Source: a virus
Length of the DNA stretch: 20,180 nt
Strand: one strand, 5' to 3'
IMG/VR virus record: IMGVR_UViG_3300049259_000021
Coordinates: 1 to 20,180 of that record
In this document: positions 6,503-13,819 of the stretch, in pieces
How positions within the stretch are numbered: position 1 is the stretch's first letter
Layout: each line of letters begins with the position of its first letter
The notes under the pieces: generated by a model
What the model was told of the DNA's origin: nothing
The model's input: the letters and a program-made list of their open reading frames with translations, nothing else
The model's database searches: none
Position numbers and translations under genes: made by a program

Positions 6503-7905
6503 ACGACACGGTGGCGCGGTATAAATCACTCGCCGCTGCATTGCTTCGTGAACCGGACAACCCAGAGCATTTAGTCGATCAGTTCGCCCTTTTATCCGGC
6601 AATGGCGATCGGGCTAATGGCAAGCATTACCTCTATCTTGCGCGGCGCGCCTACAATGCGGCACCGGACAGTGTCAATGCAGCGTTCAACTATGGTTCGG
6701 CATTGCAGCGGGCCGGGAGATTTGCCGATGCTAAAGAAATGTACCGCTGGTGTGTCGATCATGCCTCCGCTGATTGGCTGACGCGGTGCCTCCATCATCT
6801 TGGGATCGCGTACCGAGCGCTCGGTCAGAACGAGCGCGCCATCGAATACTACGACCAGGCGATATCGCGAGATCCTGATCCTCAATTTCGAAAGGACCGC
6901 GCACTGGCTAAAATGGCGAATGGCTGGCTGCGCGAAGGGCTTGAGGAGTTTGAATGCCGGCGCGAACTCGCCGAGCAGCGGCTTGCGGCCAACAATGGAG
7001 AATTGATCGCGCAGCGGCGGTTGCCAGCCGGCGTGAGACATTGGCAAGGCGAAGACCTCGCGGGTAAGACGCTCGTCGTCTACCAAGAGGAAGGCGCCGG
7101 CGATTTCATCCAATTCTGCCGATTTATCCCGCGACTGCGTGACACAGGGGTGGGGAAGATTGTGTTGACCGGCCCGGCACCGGATCTTCTGGAAATGGTG
7201 TCCGACCACATCGCAGCGGACGATATTGCGCCGCTGTCGGAGCCTCTCGAATGCGATTATGTCACGGGTTCGATGTCGTTCCCGTGGAGGCTCGGCGTGG
7301 ATTACAAGGATGTGTCTGGCAAGCCTTACATGAAGACAGAGCCCGCCAGGTTTCCACGGCGTGGGCGCTTGAATGTCGGTCTGGTGTGGCGCGGCAACCC
7401 GGCCTACGGCATGGACGTTCATCGGTCCATGCTGTTTCGTGAACTGTGCCCGCTGTTCGATTTAAATGGCGCGGCGTTCTACTCGCTGCAGCTCGGGCCC
7501 GCCGCGGCAGAGATAGGCCACCTTGGATTTGATGGTTTTGTCGCCGACCTCACGTCCTTTGCGAGGAGCTGGCGAGCGACGGCGCGGCTGATCAAGAGGC
7601 TCGATGTCGTCGTGACCGTTGATACCGCGGTGGCGCACCTCTCCGGCGCACTCGGTGTCCCGGTTCTGACGATGGTCACCAATGCCTGCGACTGGCGTTG
7701 GGACCGCAGCAACGAAAAGACGGTCTGGTACGACTCGATGCGGGTGTACCGGCAGAACGATCAGGACGATTGGACGCCCTGCATACAGCGCGTGCGAAAT
7801 CGATTGATGGAGATGCTCGATGAGTCAGAACGGAACGCAAGAAACGACGCAAGACAGGGTTCATGCGACGATAAACCGAGGGCTTCGAGCGGCGCAGTTG
7901 CTTGA
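6499..7905 (+). CDS. TPR protein with glycosyltransferase (GT9/heptosyltransferase-like) domain, 468 aa
   Basis: Begins at the ATGA overlap with the methyltransferase, so the two are translated together. Residues about 56-155 contain tetratricopeptide repeats (AFNYGSALQRAGRFADAKEM; HHLGIAYRALGQNERAIEYY). The C-terminal half has the TPR-linked glycosyltransferase pattern: VVYQEEGAGDFIQFCRFIPRL (193-213), LNVGLVWRGNP (291-301) and VDTAVAHLSGALGVPV (374-389), followed by DWRWDR. This domain resembles ADP-heptose:LPS heptosyltransferases; TPRs often bring it to protein acceptors. It probably adds sugar to a virion or surface target that FkbM then methylates (inference). The last 28 residues or so are low-complexity and lie in the overlap with the next gene. 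No signal peptide; cytoplasmic. Confidence 0.82.
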   Translation: MNDTVARYKSLAAALLREPDNPEHLVDQFALLSGNGDRANGKHYLYLARRAYNAAPDSVNAAFNYGSALQRAGRFADAKEMYRWCVDHASADWLTRCLHHLGIAYRALGQNERAIEYYDQAISRDPDPQFRKDRALAKMANGWLREGLEEFECRRELAEQRLAANNGELIAQRRLPAGVRHWQGEDLAGKTLVVYQEEGAGDFIQFCRFIPRLRDTGVGKIVLTGPAPDLLEMVSDHIAADDIAPLSEPLECDYVTGSMSFPWRLGVDYKDVSGKPYMKTEPARFPRRGRLNVGLVWRGNPAYGMDVHRSMLFRELCPLFDLNGAAFYSLQLGPAAAEIGHLGFDGFVADLTSFARSWRATARLIKRLDVVVTVDTAVAHLSGALGVPVLTMVTNACDWRWDRSNEKTVWYDSMRVYRQNDQDDWTPCIQRVRNRLMEMLDESERNARNDARQGSCDDKPRASSGAVA

Positions 7906-8128
7906 GCACGAAGCCTTCAAGGACGCCACCAGTGCGCTCGCCGAGCAATTGATGGATCGCTGGCGCGTCTCGAGCGATCCGACCGAACGTGAACGTATCT
8001 GGCTGTCGGTGAACCTGCTCGATCAGATCAAAGCCAAGCTCGCCATCGTCGCCAACAACGGCAGGCTTGCCAAGAAAGAGCTCGATGAGCTCACCGCGAG
8101 CCGGCGCTCTCGATTCGGGCTTGCTTGA
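7820..8128 (+). CDS. Small helical phage protein, 102 aa
   Basis: ATG 7820 has GGAG about 8 bases upstream (in GATGGAGATGCTCG) and overlaps the glycosyltransferase gene by 86 bp in another frame. The sequence is all-helical and charged (LLEHEAFKDATSALAEQLMD; ERIWLSVNLLDQIKAKLAIV). Proteins of this size and type are frequent between portal and scaffold genes in phages of this kind, so I take it as real and attribute the overlap to an extended tail of the upstream protein. No enzymatic motif. Function unknown. Confidence 0.72.
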   Translation: MSQNGTQETTQDRVHATINRGLRAAQLLEHEAFKDATSALAEQLMDRWRVSSDPTERERIWLSVNLLDQIKAKLAIVANNGRLAKKELDELTASRRSRFGLA

Positions 8129-8139
8129 GGCGCCGACGA

Positions 8140-8252
8140 TGTTGACGGACGTTGCAAGAAGCTTGTCAACGTTTGACACATCCCGCCAGATCGGTCAGTG
8201 ATAAATGCAGCATGAGGCTTTGCACCTCGGCCCAACCGGCCAGGCTTTCTCT
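8140..8252 (+). repeat. Dispersed repeat R3, decayed copy at the start of the scaffold gene
   Basis: Third copy of the R1/R2 unit: TGTTGACGGACGTTGCAA, TTTGACA 33 bp on, TGATAAATGCAGCATG with the same 75-base spacing as R2, then a damaged hairpin (CCTCGGCC/GGCCAGGC, with a C-A mismatch) and TTTCTCT instead of the T-tract. The terminator function is therefore probably lost, while the upstream boxes are kept. The scaffold reading frame enters at the ATG (8205) within the repeat. Confidence 0.75.
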
Positions 8253-9266
8253 GCAAGAACCGACAATATTTCGCAGGACATGCGCGCCCCGGCGGCGCCG
8301 TCTGCAAGAGATTCGGAGCCGCAAGGCGAAGACGCCACCCTTCTGCAGGAGATCGCATCTCCACCGGAAGCCCCTGGCGAGACGCACGAGGCAGACCCGG
8401 CCGCACGGCCGCCCATCGCGCCTCCGAGGTCTTGGACGAAGGACGCAAGAGCGCATTGGCACACCTTGCCCCGCGAGACGCAAGCATATGTTGCGGCCCG
8501 CGAACAGGAACGCGAGCGTGAATTGCGCCGGAGCCAAAATGAGGCCGCTGCAAAGCTCAAGAGCTTAAAAAGCAAAGAGCAAGCAGCCGAACAGGCAAGG
8601 CAGAAATACGAGATCGCATTGTCGACCCTCCTGCAAGCGCTGCAGGGTCTCCACGCGGCCACGTTCGCTGATATTACTTCGGTAGAAGATGCGAACAGGC
8701 TCGCAGTGGTCGATCCGCCGCGGTTCAAGCTATGGCAGGCCCATCGCCAACAGATGGGCATGCTGGAGCAAGAACTGCGGCGGGCGCGCCAGCATCGGGT
8801 GCAAGACAGTCAGGCCAGGTGGTCCGCGTTCGCAAGCGAACAGGACCGGCTTTTCCTGCTAAGAGCACCGAAGCTGTCAGATCCCACGTGTGCGCAAAGG
8901 GCAACGGGTGCCGCTACTCGCATTCTTGAGGATATCGGATTCAACCAAGACGAACTGAAACAGGCGTGGACAGGGGAGCGATTTTTCTCCCTTCGCGACC
9001 ACCGCCTTCAGTGGTTGATGTTTGAGAACATTCGATACCGCGAGCAATGCGATATTGTGGACGTCGCAAGAGGCAATGCAATCGACCTTCTGCCTTCCCT
9101 TCGGCGGCTCGCAACCGCCTCCGCTCGCAACGCTCTCGCGTCAAGTTCGGACGCGGCGGCGTTCATCCAAACCCTCGAACAGAAACTCGAAACCACAAGC
9201 GGGCTTGCCGCACTGAAGCTCGGTGCAATGCTCACCGCGCTGAAGCAGCATTCTGCCGCTCGTTAG
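8205..9266 (+). CDS. Capsid scaffolding-like protein, 353 aa
   Basis: Lies directly upstream of the major capsid gene, where scaffolds are encoded. Residues about 74-110 read PPRSWTKDARAHWHTLPRET then YVAAREQERERELR, a pattern typical of phage scaffold proteins of alphaproteobacterial phages. A long Glu/Lys/Arg coiled coil follows (about 100-140) and the C-terminal half is helical. The first 70 residues are Pro/Glu-rich and disordered-looking. Two starts are possible: ATG 8205, which lies inside repeat R3 and has no ribosome binding site, and ATG 8280, preceded closely by AGGA. The second would remove 25 residues derived from the repeat. Scaffold role is inferred from position and composition; no protease domain is seen. 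Confidence 0.72.
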   Translation: MQHEALHLGPTGQAFSARTDNISQDMRAPAAPSARDSEPQGEDATLLQEIASPPEAPGETHEADPAARPPIAPPRSWTKDARAHWHTLPRETQAYVAAREQERERELRRSQNEAAAKLKSLKSKEQAAEQARQKYEIALSTLLQALQGLHAATFADITSVEDANRLAVVDPPRFKLWQAHRQQMGMLEQELRRARQHRVQDSQARWSAFASEQDRLFLLRAPKLSDPTCAQRATGAATRILEDIGFNQDELKQAWTGERFFSLRDHRLQWLMFENIRYREQCDIVDVARGNAIDLLPSLRRLATASARNALASSSDAAAFIQTLEQKLETTSGLAALKLGAMLTALKQHSAAR

Positions 9267-9279
9267 AAAGGCTCAAAAC

Positions 9280-10236
9280 ATGGCACTCGCCACTTCCGCC
9301 TTCACGACCTACGCCGCTCTTGGCAATCGTGAAGATCTTTCCGATACCATCTGGAGAATCGATCCGACGGACACGCCATTCTACTCCAGTCTCGAACGTG
9401 AGAAGGCGGTCGCCGTCAATCACGAATGGCAGACCCAGGCGCTCGCGCCCGCCGCCGCCAACGCGCAGCTCGAAGGCGACGACAACGTGACGCCCAACGC
9501 GGCCACGCCGACGGCTCGGCTCGGCAACATCACGCAGATTCAGACCAAGATTGCTCGCGTCACAGGCACGCAGATCGCGGTCGAGCACGCCGGTCGTGAC
9601 GATGAAATGGATTATCAGGTCATGCTGAAGGGTCTCGAGCTCAAGCGTGATGCGGAGTTTGCGTTCGTGGGCTCCAACCAAGCCAAATCCGCGGGTAATG
9701 CCACATCGGCCCGCACGCTTGCTTCTGTGTTGGCCTGGATCAGGACCAACACCGACAAGGGCGCAAGCGGCGTGGATCCGGTGCCGGTCGACGGCAGCGG
9801 TGCGCGCACCGACGGCACTCAACGGGCTTTCACCGAGGCGCAGCTCAAGGCTGTGATCCAGAAATGCTGGACCGCTGGTGGCAAGCCCGAAACCATCATG
9901 CTGGGTGCGTTCAACAAGCAGGCTTTCTCGACCTTTGTCGGCCGGGGCACTCCCATGCAGGACCAGGGCCAGAAGAAGATCACCGCAGCGGCTGATGTGT
10001 ATGAATCCGATTTCGGTCGCCTCAAGACTGTCCCCAATCGTTTTATGCGCGCTCGCGACTGCCTGGTATTGCAAATGGACCTGTGGGCTTCGGCCGCGAT
10101 CCCGGGGCGTAGCTTTGTGACGTTTCCGTTGTCGAAAACCGGCGATACCGAGCGCAAGCAGATCCTGGTTGAGCACACCCTGGTATCGCGTCAGGAAGCG
10201 GGTTCCGGCGGTGTCTTCGATCTGACCACGTCGTAA
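9280..10236 (+). CDS. Major capsid protein, SU10-type (DUF5309 family), 318 aa
   Basis: Forms the icosahedral or prolate shell. The N-terminal region carries the family pattern: DLSDTIWRIDPTDTPFYSSL (about residues 19-38), then HEWQTQALAPAA and an EGDDN block (about 65-69). The rest reads as a typical HK97-fold shell protein. The start is ATG 9280, with AAAGG 9 bases upstream and 13 bp after the scaffold stop. The strong ribosome binding site and the terminator immediately after the gene fit very high expression. The N-terminus shows no obvious processing site. SU10-type capsids occur in short-tailed phages, some with elongated heads. Confidence 0.9.
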   Translation: MALATSAFTTYAALGNREDLSDTIWRIDPTDTPFYSSLEREKAVAVNHEWQTQALAPAAANAQLEGDDNVTPNAATPTARLGNITQIQTKIARVTGTQIAVEHAGRDDEMDYQVMLKGLELKRDAEFAFVGSNQAKSAGNATSARTLASVLAWIRTNTDKGASGVDPVPVDGSGARTDGTQRAFTEAQLKAVIQKCWTAGGKPETIMLGAFNKQAFSTFVGRGTPMQDQGQKKITAAADVYESDFGRLKTVPNRFMRARDCLVLQMDLWASAAIPGRSFVTFPLSKTGDTERKQILVEHTLVSRQEAGSGGVFDLTTS

Positions 10237-10261
10237 CGGGTACTGTCATCTGATTGGTCTT

Positions 10262-10292
10262 GAGGCCGCCCTTGGGCGGCCTCTTTCTTTCT
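10262..10292 (+). terminator. Intrinsic terminator/attenuator after the capsid gene
   Basis: Perfect 9-bp stem GAGGCCGCC/GGCGGCCTC with loop CTTG, followed by TTTCTTTCTT. It lies 12 bp before the next ATG, with that gene's TAGGAG ribosome binding site directly after it, so it probably attenuates rather than ends the operon. Confidence 0.88.
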
Positions 10293-10304
10293 TAGGAGAA
10301 TGCA

Positions 10305-10670
10305 ATGGCTCTTCCCGTTACCCACCGCTTTGACGAGCGTGTTCTTCAGACCACCGCGGCGAGCGTCGCGACCGGCCTCGCCGGTGTCGCCCGTGCGCCG
10401 TGCCGTGGTCAGATCACCGAGGTCGGTACTGTGATCGGCTCGGTGGTTTCAACTGCAGACGCGACCTGTACGACCAGCATCGCCGGCACCAACATCACCG
10501 GCGGTTCGTTTGTGATCACCCAAGCCGGTTCCGCAATCGGTGATTTGGACAATGCGCTGCCGACCGCCGCAAACGTCTGCAATGAGGGCGATGCCATCAA
10601 GTTCGCCTTCAGTGGCACCGGTACGGCCGGTGGCCACGTTTACTGCTACGCCGTTTTGCGACCGATCTGA
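10305..10670 (+). CDS. Head decoration-like protein, 121 aa
   Basis: ATG 10305 has AGGAG 7-8 bases upstream (TAGGAGAATGCA). The protein is Gly/Ala/Thr-rich and beta-like throughout (ITEVGTVIGSVVSTADATCT; FSGTGTAGGHVYCYAVL), with a short N-terminal arm and four Cys. Being alone between two strong hairpins directly after the capsid gene fits a protein made in large amounts that coats the capsid. No enzymatic motif. Head fibre or decoration is inference. Confidence 0.7.
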   Translation: MALPVTHRFDERVLQTTAASVATGLAGVARAPCRGQITEVGTVIGSVVSTADATCTTSIAGTNITGGSFVITQAGSAIGDLDNALPTAANVCNEGDAIKFAFSGTGTAGGHVYCYAVLRPI

Positions 10671-10677
10671 TTCTGGT

Positions 10678-10707
10678 GGCCGGTCCGCGAGGGCCGGCCG
10701 ATTTCTT
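10678..10707 (+). terminator. Intrinsic terminator/attenuator after the decoration-like gene
   Basis: 9-bp stem GGCCGGTCC/GGGCCGGCC with one T-G pair and loop GCGA, followed by a short GATTTCTT. The T-tract is weak, so read-through is likely. Confidence 0.7.
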
Positions 10708-10729
10708 CGACTTGCCATTCGGATATTAA

Positions 10730-11026
10730 ATGAGCGACGTCATCACTGTTCCAAATATCGATCATTCCGAGAAGCTGATCCACTTTGCGCGATGGCAAAA
10801 CGTCGAGGACATCATCGAGAACAACAAGCGACTACAGACGGTGCCCCAGAAGTCCGACTGGGGCCGGCACGTTGCCTCGATCCCCAATGTTATTCTCGAG
10901 CAGTGGCTCAATGAAGAGTACCGGCGCGGCAACGTCAGTCTCCGGCCGTATACCAAGGAGTTCGACGCCATTATCGAGAAGAAGCTTCAAGATCCAGACT
11001 GGCGCTGGTTGAGAACCGACAAATGA
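10730..11026 (+). CDS. Conserved-type phage structural-region protein, 98 aa
   Basis: ATG 10730 follows the hairpin. The stop overlaps the adaptor start by ATGA (11023-11026). The helical protein has a C-terminal block IPNVILEQWLNEEYRRGNVS, then SLRPYTKEF and DPDWRWLRT, which I associate with small proteins found after the capsid gene in phages of this kind. No catalytic residues or membrane helix. Coupling to the adaptor gene suggests a head-completion or connector role; the exact role is unknown. Confidence 0.72.
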   Translation: MSDVITVPNIDHSEKLIHFARWQNVEDIIENNKRLQTVPQKSDWGRHVASIPNVILEQWLNEEYRRGNVSLRPYTKEFDAIIEKKLQDPDWRWLRTDK

Positions 11027-11622
11027 GCATCAGCACCTACAACGAGCTAAAAACCGCAATTGCGAGCTGGCTTGCGCGCGATGACCTGAGCGCGTTCATC
11101 CCGGATTTCATCACGCTGTTCGAGGCGTCGGCGTGCCGTGAGTTGCGTGTGCGTCCGGCCGAAGCCACAGCGATGATCACGCCATCGTCCGGCGCGGCGG
11201 CATTGCCGGCGGACTTCCTGGCCACGCGGCGGCTGACCTGGACTGGATCGCTAAACCGCGATCTCGAATATGTGCATCCGGTCTGGTTTGCGCAGAATTA
11301 TCCCACTTCGGCCGCCGGTACGCCTGCCGTCTACACCATCGAGGGCGGTACCCTAAAGGTGCGGCCCGTGAGTGACGTGCCGCTCGAACTCCTCTATCGC
11401 GCCAAGACTCCCGCGGTGAGCGGCGCGCTGAATTGGCTCTTCACCAATCATCCCGACGTCTATCTCTTTGGATCGCTCGCCGAGGCTTCCATGTTCAATA
11501 AGGATCCCGAGAACGCAGCGCTGTGGGAAGGTCGCCGCGATAAAGTCTACCAGAGCATCAAGGGCGCCGACTTCCATTATCGCGAAGTCGGCGCGCCACG
11601 AATTGCAGGATACACCCCGTGA
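11023..11622 (+). CDS. Head-tail adaptor protein, SU10-adaptor-like, 199 aa
   Basis: Connects the portal ring to the tail nozzle. The N-terminus (STYNELKTAIASWLARDDLS, then IPDFITLFEASACRELR) and the middle (LPADFLATRRLTWTG; PAVYTIEGGTLKVRP; LLYRAKTPA) fit the helical-plus-insert pattern of the SU10/P22 gp4-like adaptor group. The C-terminal helix (NHPDVYLFGSLAEASMFNKD) is also typical. Overlaps by ATGA with the gene before and by TGATG with the nozzle-like gene after, giving one coupled connector block. Confidence 0.82.
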   Translation: MSISTYNELKTAIASWLARDDLSAFIPDFITLFEASACRELRVRPAEATAMITPSSGAAALPADFLATRRLTWTGSLNRDLEYVHPVWFAQNYPTSAAGTPAVYTIEGGTLKVRPVSDVPLELLYRAKTPAVSGALNWLFTNHPDVYLFGSLAEASMFNKDPENAALWEGRRDKVYQSIKGADFHYREVGAPRIAGYTP

Positions 11623-13091
11623 TGCCGATCTTAAGCTTTGGCGAATACCGGCCCGATGTATCAGACTATCAGGGCCAGCATAGCCGCACGATTTTGAACG
11701 TCGTGCCGCGAGGTGACGGATATGGACCATTCCTCGATTTCGTGACTTTCACCTCGGCTCTGCCTGCCACTTGCCGGAGCTATTTTTATGCTCGCAAGAA
11801 TGACGGATCGGTCTCGGTCTTCGCCGGCACAGCGACCAAGCTGTACAATTTAAACAACACTGACGGCAGTTGGGGCGACGTCAGCAAATCCGGCAGCGCT
11901 TATTCGGCGCTATCCGGCAATGCGCAATGGCAGTTTGCGCAATTCAATAACTTTGTGCTCGCAGTGCAAGCCAATGCGCCGGTGCAGGTGTTCGACCTCA
12001 CGACGTCAAGCGCTTTCGCCGATCTGGCGGGCTCACCTCCGGCGGCGGCTTACGTTACGGTGGTCAATCGTTTCCTGGTGTTGTCCGGAATGGCATCGCC
12101 GAATGTCTATCGCGTGCAATGGTCCGGTCTGAACGACACGACACAATGGACGCCTGGCGTCAATCAATCCGATTTTCAGGATCTCGCCGACGGCGGGATG
12201 GTGCGTGGCGTGGCTGGCGGCGAGTACGGCGTAATTTTCCAGGACGGCTCAATCCGTCGCATGACCTTTTCACCCGGCTCTCCTTACGTATTCGGCATTC
12301 AGCGGATCTCGCAGGACGACGGCCTGTTCGCACCCTATTCATTGGTGAGTGCGGGCGACAGGATCTTTTTCTGCTCTCCTCAAGGCTTCAAGATGCTGTT
12401 GCCGGGCGCAAACCCGGTGCCAATCGGCAAGGAGCGGGTTGATGCGAGTTTCTTTTCTGAGTTCGACGCGTCGAATGTGCAGCTCTTCGTTGGCGCTAAT
12501 GATCCGCGCAGTACACGGGTCTACTGGGCCTATAAGTCGAGCAATGGCGCGACGGGGCGCTTTGACAAGATTCTGATCTATGACTGGGCGCTCGAGCGCT
12601 GGTCGAAGGTTTCGATTGCGGGCGAATACATCGCCTCGCTGTCGCAACCCGGCGTGACGCTCGAGGGGGTCGACACGGCCTACGGATTCAATATCGACAC
12701 GTTGCCGCTGTCTTCGCTGGACGACATCTCAAACGCCGCGCTGTCCAAGATTTCTGCAATCGGGACGGCGCACAATATGGGCTTTTTCACTGGAGTGGCA
12801 CTGGAAGCGACACTCGACACGGCAGAGCAGGGTGGCGACGGGCGTCGCGTGTTTGTGCGTGGCTTTCGTCCGGTTACCGATGCGGCGACGGTGTATGGTT
12901 CGATCCTGTCGCGCGAAACCGCGCAGGCGCAGTCAGTGACCAGTGCCGAGTCGATGGTCAATGCCATTGGCTCGTGTCCACAGCGCGTCTCGACGCGCTA
13001 TGCGCGCGGCCGGGTCAGGATTCCTGCCGGCACGACCTGGAGCTTCGCCGCGGGGGTCGAGCCGGATATAGCCCAGGAGGGCGGCCGATGA
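11619..13091 (+). CDS. Tail nozzle/hub protein, P22 gp10-like, 490 aa
   Basis: Proteins at this place form the tail tube below the adaptor and close the channel against DNA leakage. The sequence is beta-rich throughout with repeated strand-turn segments (FYARKNDGSVSVFAGTATKL; QFNNFVLAVQANAPVQVFD; VNRFLVLSG; GGEYGVIFQDGSIRRM; DRIFFCSPQGFKML), as in a beta-propeller of this family. The frame starts at GTG 11619, but ATG 11622, which shares a base with the adaptor stop (TGATG), is the likelier start and gives 489 aa. No tape-measure or tube gene follows, which supports a short tail. Distinguishing nozzle from packaged-DNA stabiliser is not possible here. Confidence 0.78.
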   Translation: MMPILSFGEYRPDVSDYQGQHSRTILNVVPRGDGYGPFLDFVTFTSALPATCRSYFYARKNDGSVSVFAGTATKLYNLNNTDGSWGDVSKSGSAYSALSGNAQWQFAQFNNFVLAVQANAPVQVFDLTTSSAFADLAGSPPAAAYVTVVNRFLVLSGMASPNVYRVQWSGLNDTTQWTPGVNQSDFQDLADGGMVRGVAGGEYGVIFQDGSIRRMTFSPGSPYVFGIQRISQDDGLFAPYSLVSAGDRIFFCSPQGFKMLLPGANPVPIGKERVDASFFSEFDASNVQLFVGANDPRSTRVYWAYKSSNGATGRFDKILIYDWALERWSKVSIAGEYIASLSQPGVTLEGVDTAYGFNIDTLPLSSLDDISNAALSKISAIGTAHNMGFFTGVALEATLDTAEQGGDGRRVFVRGFRPVTDAATVYGSILSRETAQAQSVTSAESMVNAIGSCPQRVSTRYARGRVRIPAGTTWSFAAGVEPDIAQEGGR

Positions 13092-13107
13092 CAAAGAAGA
13101 GCGTCCG

Positions 13108-13425
13108 ATGACTGTAGGGGCCGGACTTTCATTGTCTGACGACGAAACTGAGCAGCGGCCGCAGAACTTCGTGATCCGTCAGCTCATCGAAGGCCGCTCG
13201 AATGCGGTCGGCCAATGCACGCTCACAGCCAACGCAACCAGCACCACAGTTGCAGCGATCAATTGTGGAGCCAACTCGGCGGTGTTTCTCTTTCCCAAGA
13301 CCGCACACGCCGCTGCCATCTCGGCGTCAACCTACGTGTCAGGCGTATCGGCGCGACAGTTCGTGGTGACGCATCCGAACAACGCCAATATCGACAAGGA
13401 CTTCTACTTTGTCTGTCTTGGCTGA
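13108..13425 (+). CDS. Small phage protein, 105 aa, beta-rich
   Basis: ATG 13108, 16 bp after the nozzle-like gene. An N-terminal acidic stretch (LSLSDDETEQRPQNFVIRQL) precedes a beta-rich domain (TATNA-like repeats, SAVFLFPKTAHAAAISASTY, RQFVVTHPNNANIDKDFYFV). It looks like a small virion component such as a fibre-associated or decoration protein. No motif identifies a function. The last 17 bp overlap the next gene. Confidence 0.7.
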   Translation: MTVGAGLSLSDDETEQRPQNFVIRQLIEGRSNAVGQCTLTANATSTTVAAINCGANSAVFLFPKTAHAAAISASTYVSGVSARQFVVTHPNNANIDKDFYFVCLG

Positions 13426-13819
13426 AGCAGTGTGCGTCGATCCAAAAGAGGTCACCTGCATTTGGGAGTGCGTCAGGCATTGGATCAGGCGGGCCATGGA
13501 GCGCGGCGATCTCGGTACTTTTGACGAGGTCGAAGACGCCGTTACGAGTGGGCAAGCTCTGCTTTGGCTCGTTTGGAAAGAGCCGGAGATCCTGGGGGCC
13601 GCCGTGACTCAGGTCGTTGCGACCCAGAAGAGCAGAATCTGCATCATCGTTGCGTGCGGCGGCGAGAACCTAAGACTCTGGCTGCCGCTTGTAACGAAAA
13701 TCGAGAGCTACGCACGAGAAGAGGGCTGCGATGCAGTCCGAATTCTCGGGCGCAAAGGCTGGATGCGCGTCTTGAAAGGCTACAGCGCGCCGGCGGTCAT
13801 CCTGGAGAGGCGACTTTAA
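13409..13819 (+). CDS. Small internal virion protein, T7 gp13-like/GNAT-fold type, 136 aa
   Basis: The proposed start is TTG 13409, preceded by AAGGA (13396-13400) at 8-base spacing; GTG 13430 is an alternative. The C-terminal half, LWLPLVTKIESYAREEGCDA then VRILGRKGWMRVLKGY and VILERRL, matches the tail of acyltransferase-fold phage proteins related to T7 internal virion protein A. Such proteins often lack the acetyl-CoA loop and are not known to be active enzymes. Position between nozzle-like and internal or tail-tip genes fits. Its stop is followed at once by the next ATG (TAAATG). Family assignment is moderate. Confidence 0.65.
   Translation: MSVLAEAVCVDPKEVTCIWECVRHWIRRAMERGDLGTFDEVEDAVTSGQALLWLVWKEPEILGAAVTQVVATQKSRICIIVACGGENLRLWLPLVTKIESYAREEGCDAVRILGRKGWMRVLKGYSAPAVILERRL

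Noticed and set aside
9232-10176. Minus-strand open frame opposite the capsid gene (314 aa)
   Set aside because: Mirror of a well-supported capsid gene; composition is typical of antisense shadows in GC-rich DNA.
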